Shown: piece after piece, positions 16,205 to 24,818 of the stretch
How positions within the stretch are numbered: position 1 is the first letter of the stretch
Layout of the letters: every line of letters starts with the position of its first letter
Source: an uncultured Chlorobiaceae bacterium
Lineage (GTDB): Bacteria; Bacteroidota; Chlorobiia; Chlorobiales; Chlorobiaceae
DNA: 64,000 nt
Assembly: GCA_903882665.1 (NCBI GenBank)
Contig: CAIRXW010000047.1
Coordinates: 62,001-126,000 of the forward strand
Reading direction: 5' to 3'
The notes under the pieces: generated by a model
What the model was told of the DNA's origin: nothing
Database searches by the model: none
Seen by the model: only the letters and a program-made list of their open reading frames with translations
Program-made: the position numbers and the translations under genes

Positions 16205-17925
16205 AAACTTTTTTTCGCCTCATTGCACTGGTCAAGCCATATTTCTGGTGGATGGCCCTCGCCGCACTCATCGGCTTTGCCACCACCGGAAGCGGCATCG
16301 GCCTTCTGATGACCTCCGCCTACATCATTGCCAAGGCAGCTCTGCAACCGCCGATGGTCACCCTGCAACTCGGCATCGCAGGAGTACGCTTTTTCGGTCT
16401 TGCACGGGGAGTCTTCCGCTACGCTGAACGGCTCATCTCCCACAACATCACCTTCAAGATTCTTGCAAAACTGCGGTTATGGTTTTACGACGCCATTGAG
16501 CCCCTCGCACCGGCACGCCTCATGCACTTCAAGAGCGGCGACCTGTTGCAACGGGTAGTTGACGACATCCAGAGCCTCGAAAACATCTACACAAGGGTAC
16601 TCGGCCCGCCGCTCACCGCCCTGCTTGTGGCCGCGCTGATGTGGTTTCTGCTCGGCGTCTACTCCCTGCAGGCGGCGCTGATCATCCTCTGCTTTCACAC
16701 CCTTGCAGGCATTGGCGTCCCGCTCCTCACCCGGCAGTTGAGCCGTGGCCTCTCGGTGGGTATCATGAACCGCAAGGCAGAGCAGCAGGTACTGGCGCTC
16801 GACCTCTTCCAGGGGATAGGAGAGCTGCAACTCTACGCACAACTACCGGCACACCTCGCCGCCATGCAGAGTACCGAGAGCGGCAAGCTCCAGCTCCAGA
16901 GAAAGAACGCCATCATTGAAGGGTTGCACGAATCGCTCACCGGCCTCCTCATGAACACCGCCCTCATTGCCATTCTCTGGGCGCTCATTCCCTCCATCTC
17001 GTCCGGTGCGGTCAACGGGATTTCGCTCACCGTCATCACCCTCGCCGTCATGGCCTCTTTCGAGCCATTTCTCCCGCTGCCATCCACCCTCAAGCATCTC
17101 GAAGCCGACCAACACGCCGGAGAGCGCCTCTTTGAAATTCTCGACGCCAAGCCGGAGACCGTAGCACCAGCATCCCCCCTCCCCTTTCCGGCAGATCATA
17201 CCATACAGGTAGAGAAGCTCAGCTTCACCTACCCCGGCAGCACCACAAAAGCGCTCGACCATCTCACCTTCACCGTTCTCCCCGGAGAGCGCATCGCCAT
17301 TGTCGGCCCGAGCGGTGCAGGCAAATCGACCATCACCTCACTCTTCATGCGCTTCTGGAACAGCAGCGAAGGGAGTATCTCCATCGGCAGCAAGAACATA
17401 AGCCTTTTCGACCCCGAAGAGTTGCGCCGCAACATCGCCCTCGTCTCGCAACGAACCTACCTCTTCGCCGAAACCATCCGCGAAAACCTGACCCTTGCCG
17501 GGCCGGAAGCCACCGACGACGATCTCAAAAAAGCGCTCACCGCCGCCGGGCTCAGCCATTTCACCTTAAAACTCGACGAGTGGTGCGGCCAGCACGGCAT
17601 GAAACTCAGCGGAGGAGAGCGTCAACGCATCGCCATAGCCCGCGTACTGCTGCAAAGTGCGCCAATCATGATTCTCGATGAAGCAACCGCCAACCTCGAC
17701 GGCGTGACGGAGAGAGAGGTGACTGAGACCCTGAACTCCATCAGTGCGGGAAAGACGCTGATAACGATTACCCATCGATTAAAGGCAATGGAACAGTATG
17801 ACCGAATTCTTGTACTTGAAAAGGGGAAGATTGTAGAGCAGGGTGTGCATTTGGATTTGATGGCCGGGAATGGGCTTTACCGGAGGATGTGGGAGTTGCA
17901 GCATGTGGCGGAGGTGGTGGGGTAA
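16201..17925 (+). CDS. cydC: thiol reductant ABC exporter subunit CydC
   Basis: 574-residue partner of CydD, starting at ATG 16201; a longer in-frame reading from 16123 lies inside cydD and lacks support. Membrane domain first, ATPase domain after about residue 330, with Walker A GPSGAGKST, signature LSGGERQR and Walker B IMILDEATANLD. It overlaps cydD by four bases. Together they form the heterodimeric exporter serving the cytochrome bd oxidase. Confidence 0.92.
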   Translation: MKTFFRLIALVKPYFWWMALAALIGFATTGSGIGLLMTSAYIIAKAALQPPMVTLQLGIAGVRFFGLARGVFRYAERLISHNITFKILAKLRLWFYDAIEPLAPARLMHFKSGDLLQRVVDDIQSLENIYTRVLGPPLTALLVAALMWFLLGVYSLQAALIILCFHTLAGIGVPLLTRQLSRGLSVGIMNRKAEQQVLALDLFQGIGELQLYAQLPAHLAAMQSTESGKLQLQRKNAIIEGLHESLTGLLMNTALIAILWALIPSISSGAVNGISLTVITLAVMASFEPFLPLPSTLKHLEADQHAGERLFEILDAKPETVAPASPLPFPADHTIQVEKLSFTYPGSTTKALDHLTFTVLPGERIAIVGPSGAGKSTITSLFMRFWNSSEGSISIGSKNISLFDPEELRRNIALVSQRTYLFAETIRENLTLAGPEATDDDLKKALTAAGLSHFTLKLDEWCGQHGMKLSGGERQRIAIARVLLQSAPIMILDEATANLDGVTEREVTETLNSISAGKTLITITHRLKAMEQYDRILVLEKGKIVEQGVHLDLMAGNGLYRRMWELQHVAEVVG

Positions 17926-17936
17926 AACCAACCCCA
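17918..17936. terminator. weak hairpin between cydC and DUF5615 gene
   Basis: TGGGGT and ACCCCA form a 6-base stem with a 7-base A/C-rich loop, overlapping the cydC stop and followed by ATTTA. It sits between two convergent genes and may end both transcripts, but the stem is short and the T tract poor. Confidence 0.4.
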
Positions 17937-17937
17937 T

Positions 17938-18291
17938 TTACTCATGAATAATCAATGTACTCTTACCGATTTCTATGTAATGGGCTGTTTCAAAAGCCTC
18001 TATTATCGATGGCAATGCGGCAAGAATCAACCGCTCAAGTTCGGCATTGCCAATATTTCCAGAAGCAACCAGCATTAACCGTTGCGGAGTATTTCGCAAG
18101 AGGAAAGACTGAACAAAGTCATCATCTTTGGTCACGACAATACGGCCATCCCTGTCGGCAATAAGGATAATATCAGAATCGGATGTTTGGTTGCCCAACT
18201 CCAGGTCGAGGGTGTGAAGAGCATCGTGACCTTTTTCCCGTAACCAATCGCAAAAACGGCGCGGCAGTTGAGCATCCACCAGAAACTTCAT
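17938..18291 (-). CDS. DUF5615 PIN-like toxin
   Basis: 117-residue protein beginning MKFLVDAQLPRRF, with GHDALH, SDSDIILIADRDGRIVVTKDDDF and a C-terminal helical region: the DUF5615 (PIN-like, Mut7-C-like) family. These proteins are regularly paired with DUF433 antitoxins, and such a gene lies directly upstream with a four-base overlap. Acidic residues Asp6 and those of the TKDDDF motif are the likely metal site. Toxicity is inferred from the family. Confidence 0.85.
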   Translation of the reverse strand: MKFLVDAQLPRRFCDWLREKGHDALHTLDLELGNQTSDSDIILIADRDGRIVVTKDDDFVQSFLLRNTPQRLMLVASGNIGNAELERLILAALPSIIEAFETAHYIEIGKSTLIIHE

Positions 18292-18518
18292 GCTGCGAGA
18301 ACTTTGGTGCTTTTGATATGAGCTAATCGAGCAGCATAAGCTAACGTAGCGAGAATATCATCCCGTTCAAGATCCTCATAGTCGCCCAGAATATCATCAA
18401 TGGTCATTCCGCCAGCAAGCCATTCAAGCACGTTTTCAACAGGATAACGCAATCCGCGAATACAAGGCTTGCCATGACAAATAGCGGGATCAATGGTTAT
18501 CCGATCGTGAGTCTGCAT
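18288..18518 (-). CDS. DUF433 antitoxin
   Basis: 76 residues from ATG 18518; the frame is open further upstream, but the DUF433 domain begins at MQTHDRITIDP, and AAGGA lies upstream of this start. The motif CHGKPCIRGLRYPVENVLEWLAGG followed by ILGDYEDLERDDILATLAYA is diagnostic of DUF433, a HTH-like antitoxin partner of DUF5615 toxins. The start of the toxin overlaps its stop. Probably a self-regulated module next to cydDC. Confidence 0.87.
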   Translation of the reverse strand: MQTHDRITIDPAICHGKPCIRGLRYPVENVLEWLAGGMTIDDILGDYEDLERDDILATLAYAARLAHIKSTKVLAA

Positions 18519-18665
18519 CGTATACGATTCCTTTATAAAGTTTTTTGCAGAAAAATCACGCTTGAAGCATAGAATACATATTAGGAATATAAAACTTTCT
18601 GACACATTCCCTTTCATTCTGGCTTGATCAGCTCAGCATTTTGCCTCCATGAGCATCGAACTTCT

Positions 18666-19664
18666 TCACGCAATCAGCGTTTCCGATGCCGGGTTATGCT
18701 TTTTGAGATTGTTCTGCACGGCAGTGCCTGACCGGTTGGCATAGCAGTAGGCGCAGAGATGATTGCAGGTATTGTACATCCCGATATCCTTGCTGACAAT
18801 GCAGCCGCACGCTTTGCGCTGTCCCTTGTCTTTACGGTATGGCAAAGGTGGGCGTTCACCAAAAAGATCGGGGCCGTATCCGAGATAACTCATGAGTTCG
18901 TTATCATTCCTGAAGAGTTCGACCAGAAGAGTGTCGTCAATACATCGGTTGTGCTCTATACCTGCAAGAGTGATCTCTTCGGCGCAGGTAACAATTTTCA
19001 GTCCCCATTCACGATTGAGCTGACTCAGCCGTTCTGCAAACCCGGTCATCTGCTCCAGCGAGAACTCCCTGTAGTTCATCTCCTGACGGGCAAGATTGTT
19101 CTGTACATGCCTGTACTGCCTGATATCCGCAAAACTGATAACCAGCTTTTCGGTGTATCCCTGCAACAGATCAGCCAAAGAAGAAATACGGTCGATCAAA
19201 ACGTCAATCGTCACAGCATCGGATAGAATGAGCGGATCGAAACGCCAGATAACCCGTTTTTTGCCAACCCTCTCTGCAAGCTCCCTGAAGCTCTCTGCGC
19301 GTTGCAGAAGTGGTGGAAGATTCGGTTCAAGCCCCTCTTTTTCGTAATCATTAAGGGTGAACTGAAAGTAATAGTTGACTCCTTTCTCATCAATCTCGGG
19401 GAGGTAGCGAAAAAGCGGCCTGGGATTTTTGCTCCAGAAAACAATGACTCTGGTCTTTTTGAAGGAGAGATACTGAACCTGCGTTGCATTGAACGGGTTC
19501 GTCCAGCGCATGTACCCGGCTTTAAGGCGGTTACTGAACCACGTCGGGAAAAAGGCCGGGATATCTGTTGCACGGCTGGCGGATATAATAACCGGCGCAA
19601 TTCCCTCGGTCAGGTTACAGGAGGAGGGCACTGACAGAAGCCCCCTGCGTGAGTGCTCTTGCAC
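18666..19664 (-). CDS. DUF1848 family iron-sulfur protein
   Basis: 332-residue protein of the DUF1848 family: IISASRATDIPAF near residue 26, RWTNPFN, IVFWSKNP, FQFTLNDYEKEGLEPNLPP, IWRFDPLI, and a C-terminal cysteine cluster CGCIVSKDIGMYNTCNHLCAYCYAN that resembles a radical-SAM-type CxxxCxxC. The biochemical role of the family is not known to me. It ends 48 kb before the window end and is followed on the same strand by no close gene; the ABM-domain gene is directly upstream with no gap, so the two may be co-transcribed. Confidence 0.82.
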   Translation of the reverse strand: MQEHSRRGLLSVPSSCNLTEGIAPVIISASRATDIPAFFPTWFSNRLKAGYMRWTNPFNATQVQYLSFKKTRVIVFWSKNPRPLFRYLPEIDEKGVNYYFQFTLNDYEKEGLEPNLPPLLQRAESFRELAERVGKKRVIWRFDPLILSDAVTIDVLIDRISSLADLLQGYTEKLVISFADIRQYRHVQNNLARQEMNYREFSLEQMTGFAERLSQLNREWGLKIVTCAEEITLAGIEHNRCIDDTLLVELFRNDNELMSYLGYGPDLFGERPPLPYRKDKGQRKACGCIVSKDIGMYNTCNHLCAYCYANRSGTAVQNNLKKHNPASETLIA

Positions 19665-19955
19665 CTATTCAATCCTGCTCAATTTATTGACCGCTTTCTC
19701 TTCAATCAACCCATCCGTTGCTTTGACGTAAGCCTTGAAATGGTCACTGTTCATGTGCGCTTCCAGGTGGGCAAAACTCTCCCATGTCTCGTAAAACATG
19801 AATACTGCGGGATTATCAATATCCTGATGCAGAGTGTAATCAAGACAACCATCCTCTTTTCTGGTAGGAGCGATGAGTTTCAGCAGTTCGCTCCGGACAG
19901 ACTGTACAGCCTCTTTTTTCGAGACAACCTTTGCGATAATAACAAGTTTTGACAT
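19665..19955 (-). CDS. ABM-domain monooxygenase-like protein
   Basis: 96-residue single-domain protein of the antibiotic biosynthesis monooxygenase (YgiN-like dimeric alpha/beta barrel) family: LVIIAKV at the start, EDGCLDYTLHQDIDNPAVFMFYETWES in the middle and HMNSDHFKAY. Such proteins act on quinols or are small stress proteins; no cofactor site is visible. GGAGCG precedes the ATG on the minus strand. The stop abuts the start of the DUF1848 gene. Confidence 0.85.
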   Translation of the reverse strand: MSKLVIIAKVVSKKEAVQSVRSELLKLIAPTRKEDGCLDYTLHQDIDNPAVFMFYETWESFAHLEAHMNSDHFKAYVKATDGLIEEKAVNKLSRIE

Positions 19956-20016
19956 GGCTCACGCTCCTTGAAAGATTTTGCTGATATTGGCTTGACTTCG
20001 TTTTATATTTCCTTCT

Positions 20017-21318
20017 ATGCTGTTGAAGGATAGCAATTTTTTTGCCGCAATGGAAAGCTTCATCAAAAACAACATGACAAGCGTTGAACCAGTCATCGAA
20101 GCAAGAAACCAGAAACAGCGGGAAAACAGTTTTTGCAGTTCATGCGGGCTCTGTTCGGTTCAGGCCTGGCCGGTTGAGCAGAGTATCAAGAGCTGTGTGT
20201 TTACAAACGGGTGGCTAGGCGAGAGGGAAAAAAAGCTTTTCGGGCGGGAAAGAAGCCTTGATGACCCGGTGGAAATGCGTTTTGGCATGACGCTTGACCG
20301 TTTTACAGCCCAAATGAAGCAGCCGCTACCCGGATCGCAGTGGAGCGGTATCATTACCCGCTTGGCCATGAGGGCTTTTGAAGAGAAGCTTGTTGAAGGC
20401 GTCATTTCGCTGCAGCACACTCCCGGCCATCATTTTTTTTCTCAGCCTCTCCTGGCCCGGAGCCTTGATGAGATCTATACGACAAGGGGCAATAAACCAG
20501 TGCTCTCACCGGTATTACACTCCCTTGAAAGCGCATATCGTCTGGGAATGAAAAAGGTCCTTGTCATTGGAGCTGCATGTCACCTGCACACACTCCGGGA
20601 TTTTCAGGAGCGGTTCGAATACCTGCATGAGATGGAGATTCTGACCATAGGGATTCCCTGCGTTGACAATGTTGCACGCTCAAAATGGCCATGGATTCTG
20701 GAACGGATGTCGAAATCACCCGATACCGCCTGTCATATAGAGTTTATGCAAGATTTCCGGATTCACATCCGCCACCTTGACGGCAGTATTGAAAAAGTTC
20801 CCTTCTTCAGCCTTCCGGAAGAGCTTTCAAATCCGGCGATCTTCCCGACGGCATGTATGAGCTGCTTTGACTATCTCAACAGCCTTGCCGACATCACTGT
20901 GGGCTATATCGGTGCAGAACTGCTGCAAAAGCAGAAAAGGCAATGGATTCTGGTACGAACGGAAACAGGTCGAAAACTTCTGAAACTGATTGAAACTGAA
21001 CTCATACGGTTTCCGGAATCGGGCAAGTGGGAGTGCCGTTCGTTTGTCGAGAACACGACGAAACGCATCATCGAGAGCATGAAGGAAACGGATAAAGAGT
21101 ATTCGCTGAAAAGCAGGATTCCGCTCTGGCTCGGCAACCTGCTTGCAGAAGTACTTGGTATGATCGGACCGAAAGGGATCGGGTTTGCACACTACTCGGT
21201 GGACTTTCATTTGATCAGGCATTACTACTACGTCAAATTCCGCTACCCGGAGCAGCTCGAAAAGCTGGTGCCGCGGCACGTCCGGATTATCCTTGAGGAA
21301 TACGGACTTCCACTCTGA
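20017..21318 (+). CDS. BciB/HCAR-type FrhB-family flavin/Fe-S reductase
   Basis: 433-residue protein of the F420-hydrogenase beta-subunit (FrhB) superfamily. An N-terminal cysteine set FCSSCGLC...C (C-x2-C-x2-C-x12-C) binds a 4Fe-4S cluster, followed by [15 protein letters not shown] and IGIPCVDN segments and [21 protein letters not shown], a second conserved cysteine region. This pattern is that of BciB (ferredoxin-dependent 8-vinyl reductase of (bacterio)chlorophyll synthesis) and plant 7-hydroxymethyl-chlorophyll reductase (HCAR). Sequence alone does not separate the two. Starts at 20017 or 20050 are both possible; neither has a clear ribosome site. An NYC1-like dehydrogenase faces it 12 bases downstream. 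Confidence 0.78.
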   Translation: MLLKDSNFFAAMESFIKNNMTSVEPVIEARNQKQRENSFCSSCGLCSVQAWPVEQSIKSCVFTNGWLGEREKKLFGRERSLDDPVEMRFGMTLDRFTAQMKQPLPGSQWSGIITRLAMRAFEEKLVEGVISLQHTPGHHFFSQPLLARSLDEIYTTRGNKPVLSPVLHSLESAYRLGMKKVLVIGAACHLHTLRDFQERFEYLHEMEILTIGIPCVDNVARSKWPWILERMSKSPDTACHIEFMQDFRIHIRHLDGSIEKVPFFSLPEELSNPAIFPTACMSCFDYLNSLADITVGYIGAELLQKQKRQWILVRTETGRKLLKLIETELIRFPESGKWECRSFVENTTKRIIESMKETDKEYSLKSRIPLWLGNLLAEVLGMIGPKGIGFAHYSVDFHLIRHYYYVKFRYPEQLEKLVPRHVRIILEEYGLPL

Positions 21319-21330
21319 AAGAAGGGTATT

Positions 21331-22116
21331 TCATAAAAAGAAATTCCGCTTACGGAACGGAGCGATCAGGATCTTTCCAACCATCCTTGGTTTGGTAAGC
21401 CATCGGATTCTGGGTGATTGAGCCGTCGTGGCAAGCATTTTTCGGACGAGGAAGGGGGCAACAGTCTCAACGTCATCGGCCATGATATTGAAAAACTGCT
21501 TTTTTTTCTGGCTCTCCGGGGTACCATCACTGACCGTTCGAAACAGCATGTCGGTCACCACCATGCCGGGACTGATTGTTCCTATCTGCACGGAAGTGCC
21601 ACGTGCCTCATGGGCAAATGAGCGGGTAAAGTAGGTGAGCGCACGTTTGGTTGTGCCGTACAGTGTCTGGCCGTCCAGCATAAAGCCGTCGCTGCCAAGC
21701 CCCTCCATATTGAAAATCTTGCCTCCCCCCTGCTCTTTCATTCGCAGAAAAGGAATAATTGTGCCGGAGACAACCCCATCGATATTGACCCTGAACACCT
21801 GGCTGAGTTCATGATGCTCAACCTCCCATGCGTTACGCATCTCATGGCCGACGCCGGCATTGTTGATCCAGATATCAACACGCCCGAAATGGCTGACCGC
21901 CTCGTCGTAGAGCCGGGAGAGTGCTTCACGGTTGCTTATATCGCCTGAAACAGCGGCCACACGTTCACGATAGTCCTCAAGCTGCTCCATAGCTTTGCGG
22001 GTGCTTTCAGGAGAGCGTCCGTTCAAAACCACGTTGCAGTCTCTCTCAAGAAAACAACGGGCAAGGCCAAACCCTATGCCCCGGGTGCTGCCGGTTATGA
22101 CAACTGTGGTGACCAT
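21331..22116 (-). CDS. short-chain dehydrogenase, NYC1/NOL (chlorophyll b reductase)-like
   Basis: Classical SDR of 261 residues from ATG 22116 (ATG 22146 would add ten residues before the Rossmann strand and lacks a ribosome site). It shows VVITGSTRGIG (NADP-binding), NNAGVG, the catalytic region FNMEGLGSDG...LYGTTKRAL (Tyr-x3-Lys) and SPGMVVTDML. The FNMEG-GSDG and SPGMVxTDLL segments are what I recall for plant NYC1/NOL chlorophyll b reductases, so a pigment substrate is likely. It converges on the BciB/HCAR-like gene. A C7-formyl bacteriochlorophyll role is inference. Confidence 0.75.
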   Translation of the reverse strand: MVTTVVITGSTRGIGFGLARCFLERDCNVVLNGRSPESTRKAMEQLEDYRERVAAVSGDISNREALSRLYDEAVSHFGRVDIWINNAGVGHEMRNAWEVEHHELSQVFRVNIDGVVSGTIIPFLRMKEQGGGKIFNMEGLGSDGFMLDGQTLYGTTKRALTYFTRSFAHEARGTSVQIGTISPGMVVTDMLFRTVSDGTPESQKKKQFFNIMADDVETVAPFLVRKMLATTAQSPRIRWLTKPRMVGKILIAPFRKRNFFL

Positions 22117-22224
22117 CTCTTCACATCTATTAACGTTATCTCTCATTTTTTTAACAACATCTGAACAACCCCTAAGCTACAACCCATAGGCGCACTTCGA
22201 ATTTCGCCGTTACGTCTGACAGGT

Positions 22225-22644
22225 TCAGTTTCCGGGAAATTTCAGTTCTTCCCAGTCATCAATCAAATCCCAGTCGCGCCCCTTAATCTCCCCCATTGCA
22301 TGTCCCTTCAGATAAACCGTCTGGCTCGCCGGCTCCTCGGCCAACCACTCGCATGGCATGGGAGCGGCTTCAAGCGTCCCCTCATAAACGCAGATATCCT
22401 TCCAGTACTTTTTCCCCTCTTTTTCCGCGTAACACTCAAAACCCAATTTCCACCACTGATTGAGCAACTGTTCCATCGCTATAGGGTTCATCGCTCCATC
22501 ACGAAAGAGATAATCATCAAACCAGACGCGCCCGCCAATGGCGACCTGGTGATCTTTCAAACAACGCTCCCATCCGCCGGGATATTTCTCCTCAATAACG
22601 GTAATGGGCACAATCAGATTTAAAAACTCGGTCATAATGGCCAT
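22225..22644 (-). CDS. conserved protein of unknown function
   Basis: 139 residues with AAGGA six to seven bases before the ATG at 22644 on the minus strand. No signal peptide or membrane segment. The middle (GGRVWFDDYLFRDGAMNPIAMEQLLNQWWKLGF) and end (GRDWDLIDDWEELKF) are rich in Trp and acidic residues. I do not recognise the family; codon use and the ribosome site support a real gene. Confidence 0.65.
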   Translation of the reverse strand: MAIMTEFLNLIVPITVIEEKYPGGWERCLKDHQVAIGGRVWFDDYLFRDGAMNPIAMEQLLNQWWKLGFECYAEKEGKKYWKDICVYEGTLEAAPMPCEWLAEEPASQTVYLKGHAMGEIKGRDWDLIDDWEELKFPGN

Positions 22645-23064
22645 AGCGCGTCCTTCATCTCATCTTGAGTAAAAATATTAATTCAGCAACGAGGCCGACG
22701 AAGACAACGTACAGCCCTTCACCAGACAACTTAAAAATTTAGAGCATATATAGACCCATTTCTTCACTTCATACCACACGTTTTCTTGCAAAGGCATATC
22801 AGATTCGCTGTAAAATATACATACAAAAACCTTTATCAAACAGTTATCCAGCGCATGCGAACACTGCATTTATACAAAAAAAGGGATAATCAGTAATCAG
22901 CGTTTCAAAGTATATAGCGCTTTATTTCTGGATGTTACCGACTGGTATGAAGCAATGGACGGGACGATACTCTTTTTTTTACGTATACTTTAACAAGAGA
23001 CGCTGATTCGGTAAGGTGTATAAATCGATTTTATTAAAAATAACTTGAAAAGGAGCGAGAGAAA
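22645..23064. other. 420-base intergenic region upstream of the TPS genes
   Basis: No convincing gene. A 63-codon minus-strand frame at 22678-22869 has no ribosome site or family resemblance. The 3' part is A/T-rich (TATACT at 22984-22989, TATAAA near 23010) and must hold the tpsBA promoter, but no good -35/-10 pair could be assigned. Confidence 0.5.
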
Positions 23065-24768
23065 GTGTTTTTCAAAATGAGAACATTACTTGCTGTTGGA
23101 AGTCTGCTTTCTGCAGCTTCTCTTCATGCTGAAATTATTCCGGATGCTGGCAGCATACTTCGCCAGCAGCAGTCCCAGCTTCAACCCCCAAACCAGTTAC
23201 CCGCTTCTGAAAAAGCGAAGGTTACCACCCCACCGGACAACAACGGCATTCGGGTGACAGTCAAGAGTTTCACGTTCAGTGGCTATGAGGGTCTTGCCAC
23301 AGAGATGGAACTTCAGACCGTCGTAGCAGGTTCCGTCGGCAAAAACCTCTCATACAACGAATTGCAAGCCCAGGCTGACAAGGTGAGCGCATACTTGAGG
23401 CAAAAAGGATGGTTTCTCGCCCATGCTTACCTTCCAAAACAGGATGTGACGGCCGGTACCATCGAAATCATGATAACCCAGGGCAAAAGCGATGGCAGTA
23501 TCTCCATCAAGGCAGATAAAACCGTCAGAATCAATCAGAGCATTCTGCGCGGCATGGGCAAAAATGCGACTCGTGTCGGTCTACCGATCAATAAACAGCA
23601 TCTGGAGCGCGCCGTTCTGCTCATGAATGATCTGCCCGGAATCACTGCCCGTTCTTTTGTAGCACCAGGAACCAAAACAGGCAGCAGCAACGTGGAGATT
23701 ACCGTCAGCGAAGGATCACTGCTGAAAGGCGTGGTCTGGGGTGACAATTATGGAAACCGCTATACTGGCGCATGGAGAGGCAACGCCATGCTTTCAGTCA
23801 ACGACCCGTTCCACCTTGGTGACAAGATATCGCTGATGATAACCGAATCCGAAGGGCTGACCCTTGGGCGTGTCGATTACAGTTTTCCCATCGCCAGCAA
23901 CGGAATGAGGGGCACTCTCTCCTATACCGGCATGCGCTACAAACTGATCAGCGATCTGGCTTCATTGGAGTACAAAGGACACAGCAACAGCATTGATGCC
24001 GGTCTGAGTTATCCACTGCGCCGCAGTCGCACATCCAACATAACGACAGCCATTACCTATGGCTACCAGGCACTGATCGACAACCAGTTTTCCGTTGACA
24101 TTCACGACCGGAAACTCAACACAGTTACGTTCTGCGGCAAGGGCGACAGCTACGATACCATGCTTGGAGGCGGTTACAACAACTGGAATATCAGCGCTTC
24201 AACAGGCGATTTTCATGAATCCATTGCTGACATAAGCTCCGCCAAAACAGAAGGGCAATTTACCCGTTTCAATTTCGGACTCTCCCGCCTGCAACGTCTC
24301 GCAAAGCGAGCCACACTTGATGTTTCCTGGAGTGCCCAGGTTGCGCTCAACAACCTTGACAGCAGCGAAGAGCTCTCTCTGGGAGGGCCAAATGGCGTCC
24401 GCTCCTATCCTGTTGGCGAGGCATCCGGAGACGAAGGCCATATTCTCAACACCGAACTCCGTTATAACCTTCCTGTTCCTGCAGCATGGGGCAATGTGCA
24501 GCTTTGCGGTTTTTATGATGCAGGCCATATCACCATCAAAAAGGAGGCGACCGCCATCTCCCTGGGAACTGCCACAAACCTCAACAGTTACTGGTTACAG
24601 GGCGTGGGAGCAGGGCTCAACTATACCTCTTCTCCCGGAAATTTCGCTCTTCGCTTAAGCTGGGCTCATGTGATTGGTGAAAATTCCGGAAGAAGCGTGA
24701 AAGGCAAAAACTCGGATGGCCAGAACAACGATGACCGCTTCTGGCTGGAGTCAAGGATATACTTTTAA
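23065..24768 (+). CDS. two-partner secretion transporter TpsB (ShlB/FhaC/HecB family)
   Basis: 567-residue outer-membrane Omp85-type transporter that exports the TpsA protein encoded next. GTG start at 23065 with GGAG (23052-23055) well placed; ATG 23077 is an alternative. In order: signal peptide ending near SLHA, a Pro/Gln-rich linker, POTRA domains (about residues 70-215, with VTVKSFTFSGYEGL and LPKQDVTAGTIEIMITQGK), then a 16-strand-type barrel ending with an aromatic residue (RIYF), with the loop-6-like SLGGPNGVRSYPVGEASGDEG. The cognate exoprotein starts 51 bases downstream. Confidence 0.93.
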   Translation: MFFKMRTLLAVGSLLSAASLHAEIIPDAGSILRQQQSQLQPPNQLPASEKAKVTTPPDNNGIRVTVKSFTFSGYEGLATEMELQTVVAGSVGKNLSYNELQAQADKVSAYLRQKGWFLAHAYLPKQDVTAGTIEIMITQGKSDGSISIKADKTVRINQSILRGMGKNATRVGLPINKQHLERAVLLMNDLPGITARSFVAPGTKTGSSNVEITVSEGSLLKGVVWGDNYGNRYTGAWRGNAMLSVNDPFHLGDKISLMITESEGLTLGRVDYSFPIASNGMRGTLSYTGMRYKLISDLASLEYKGHSNSIDAGLSYPLRRSRTSNITTAITYGYQALIDNQFSVDIHDRKLNTVTFCGKGDSYDTMLGGGYNNWNISASTGDFHESIADISSAKTEGQFTRFNFGLSRLQRLAKRATLDVSWSAQVALNNLDSSEELSLGGPNGVRSYPVGEASGDEGHILNTELRYNLPVPAAWGNVQLCGFYDAGHITIKKEATAISLGTATNLNSYWLQGVGAGLNYTSSPGNFALRLSWAHVIGENSGRSVKGKNSDGQNNDDRFWLESRIYF

Positions 24769-24818
24769 TAGACATGTCAATCTGATTTCTTCACGATCTA
24801 ACAGTACAGGGACATATC

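Noticed and set aside
22678-22869. 63-codon minus-strand frame upstream of tpsB
   Set aside because: No ribosome site, no signal or family pattern, and it sits in the A/T-rich region expected to be regulatory.
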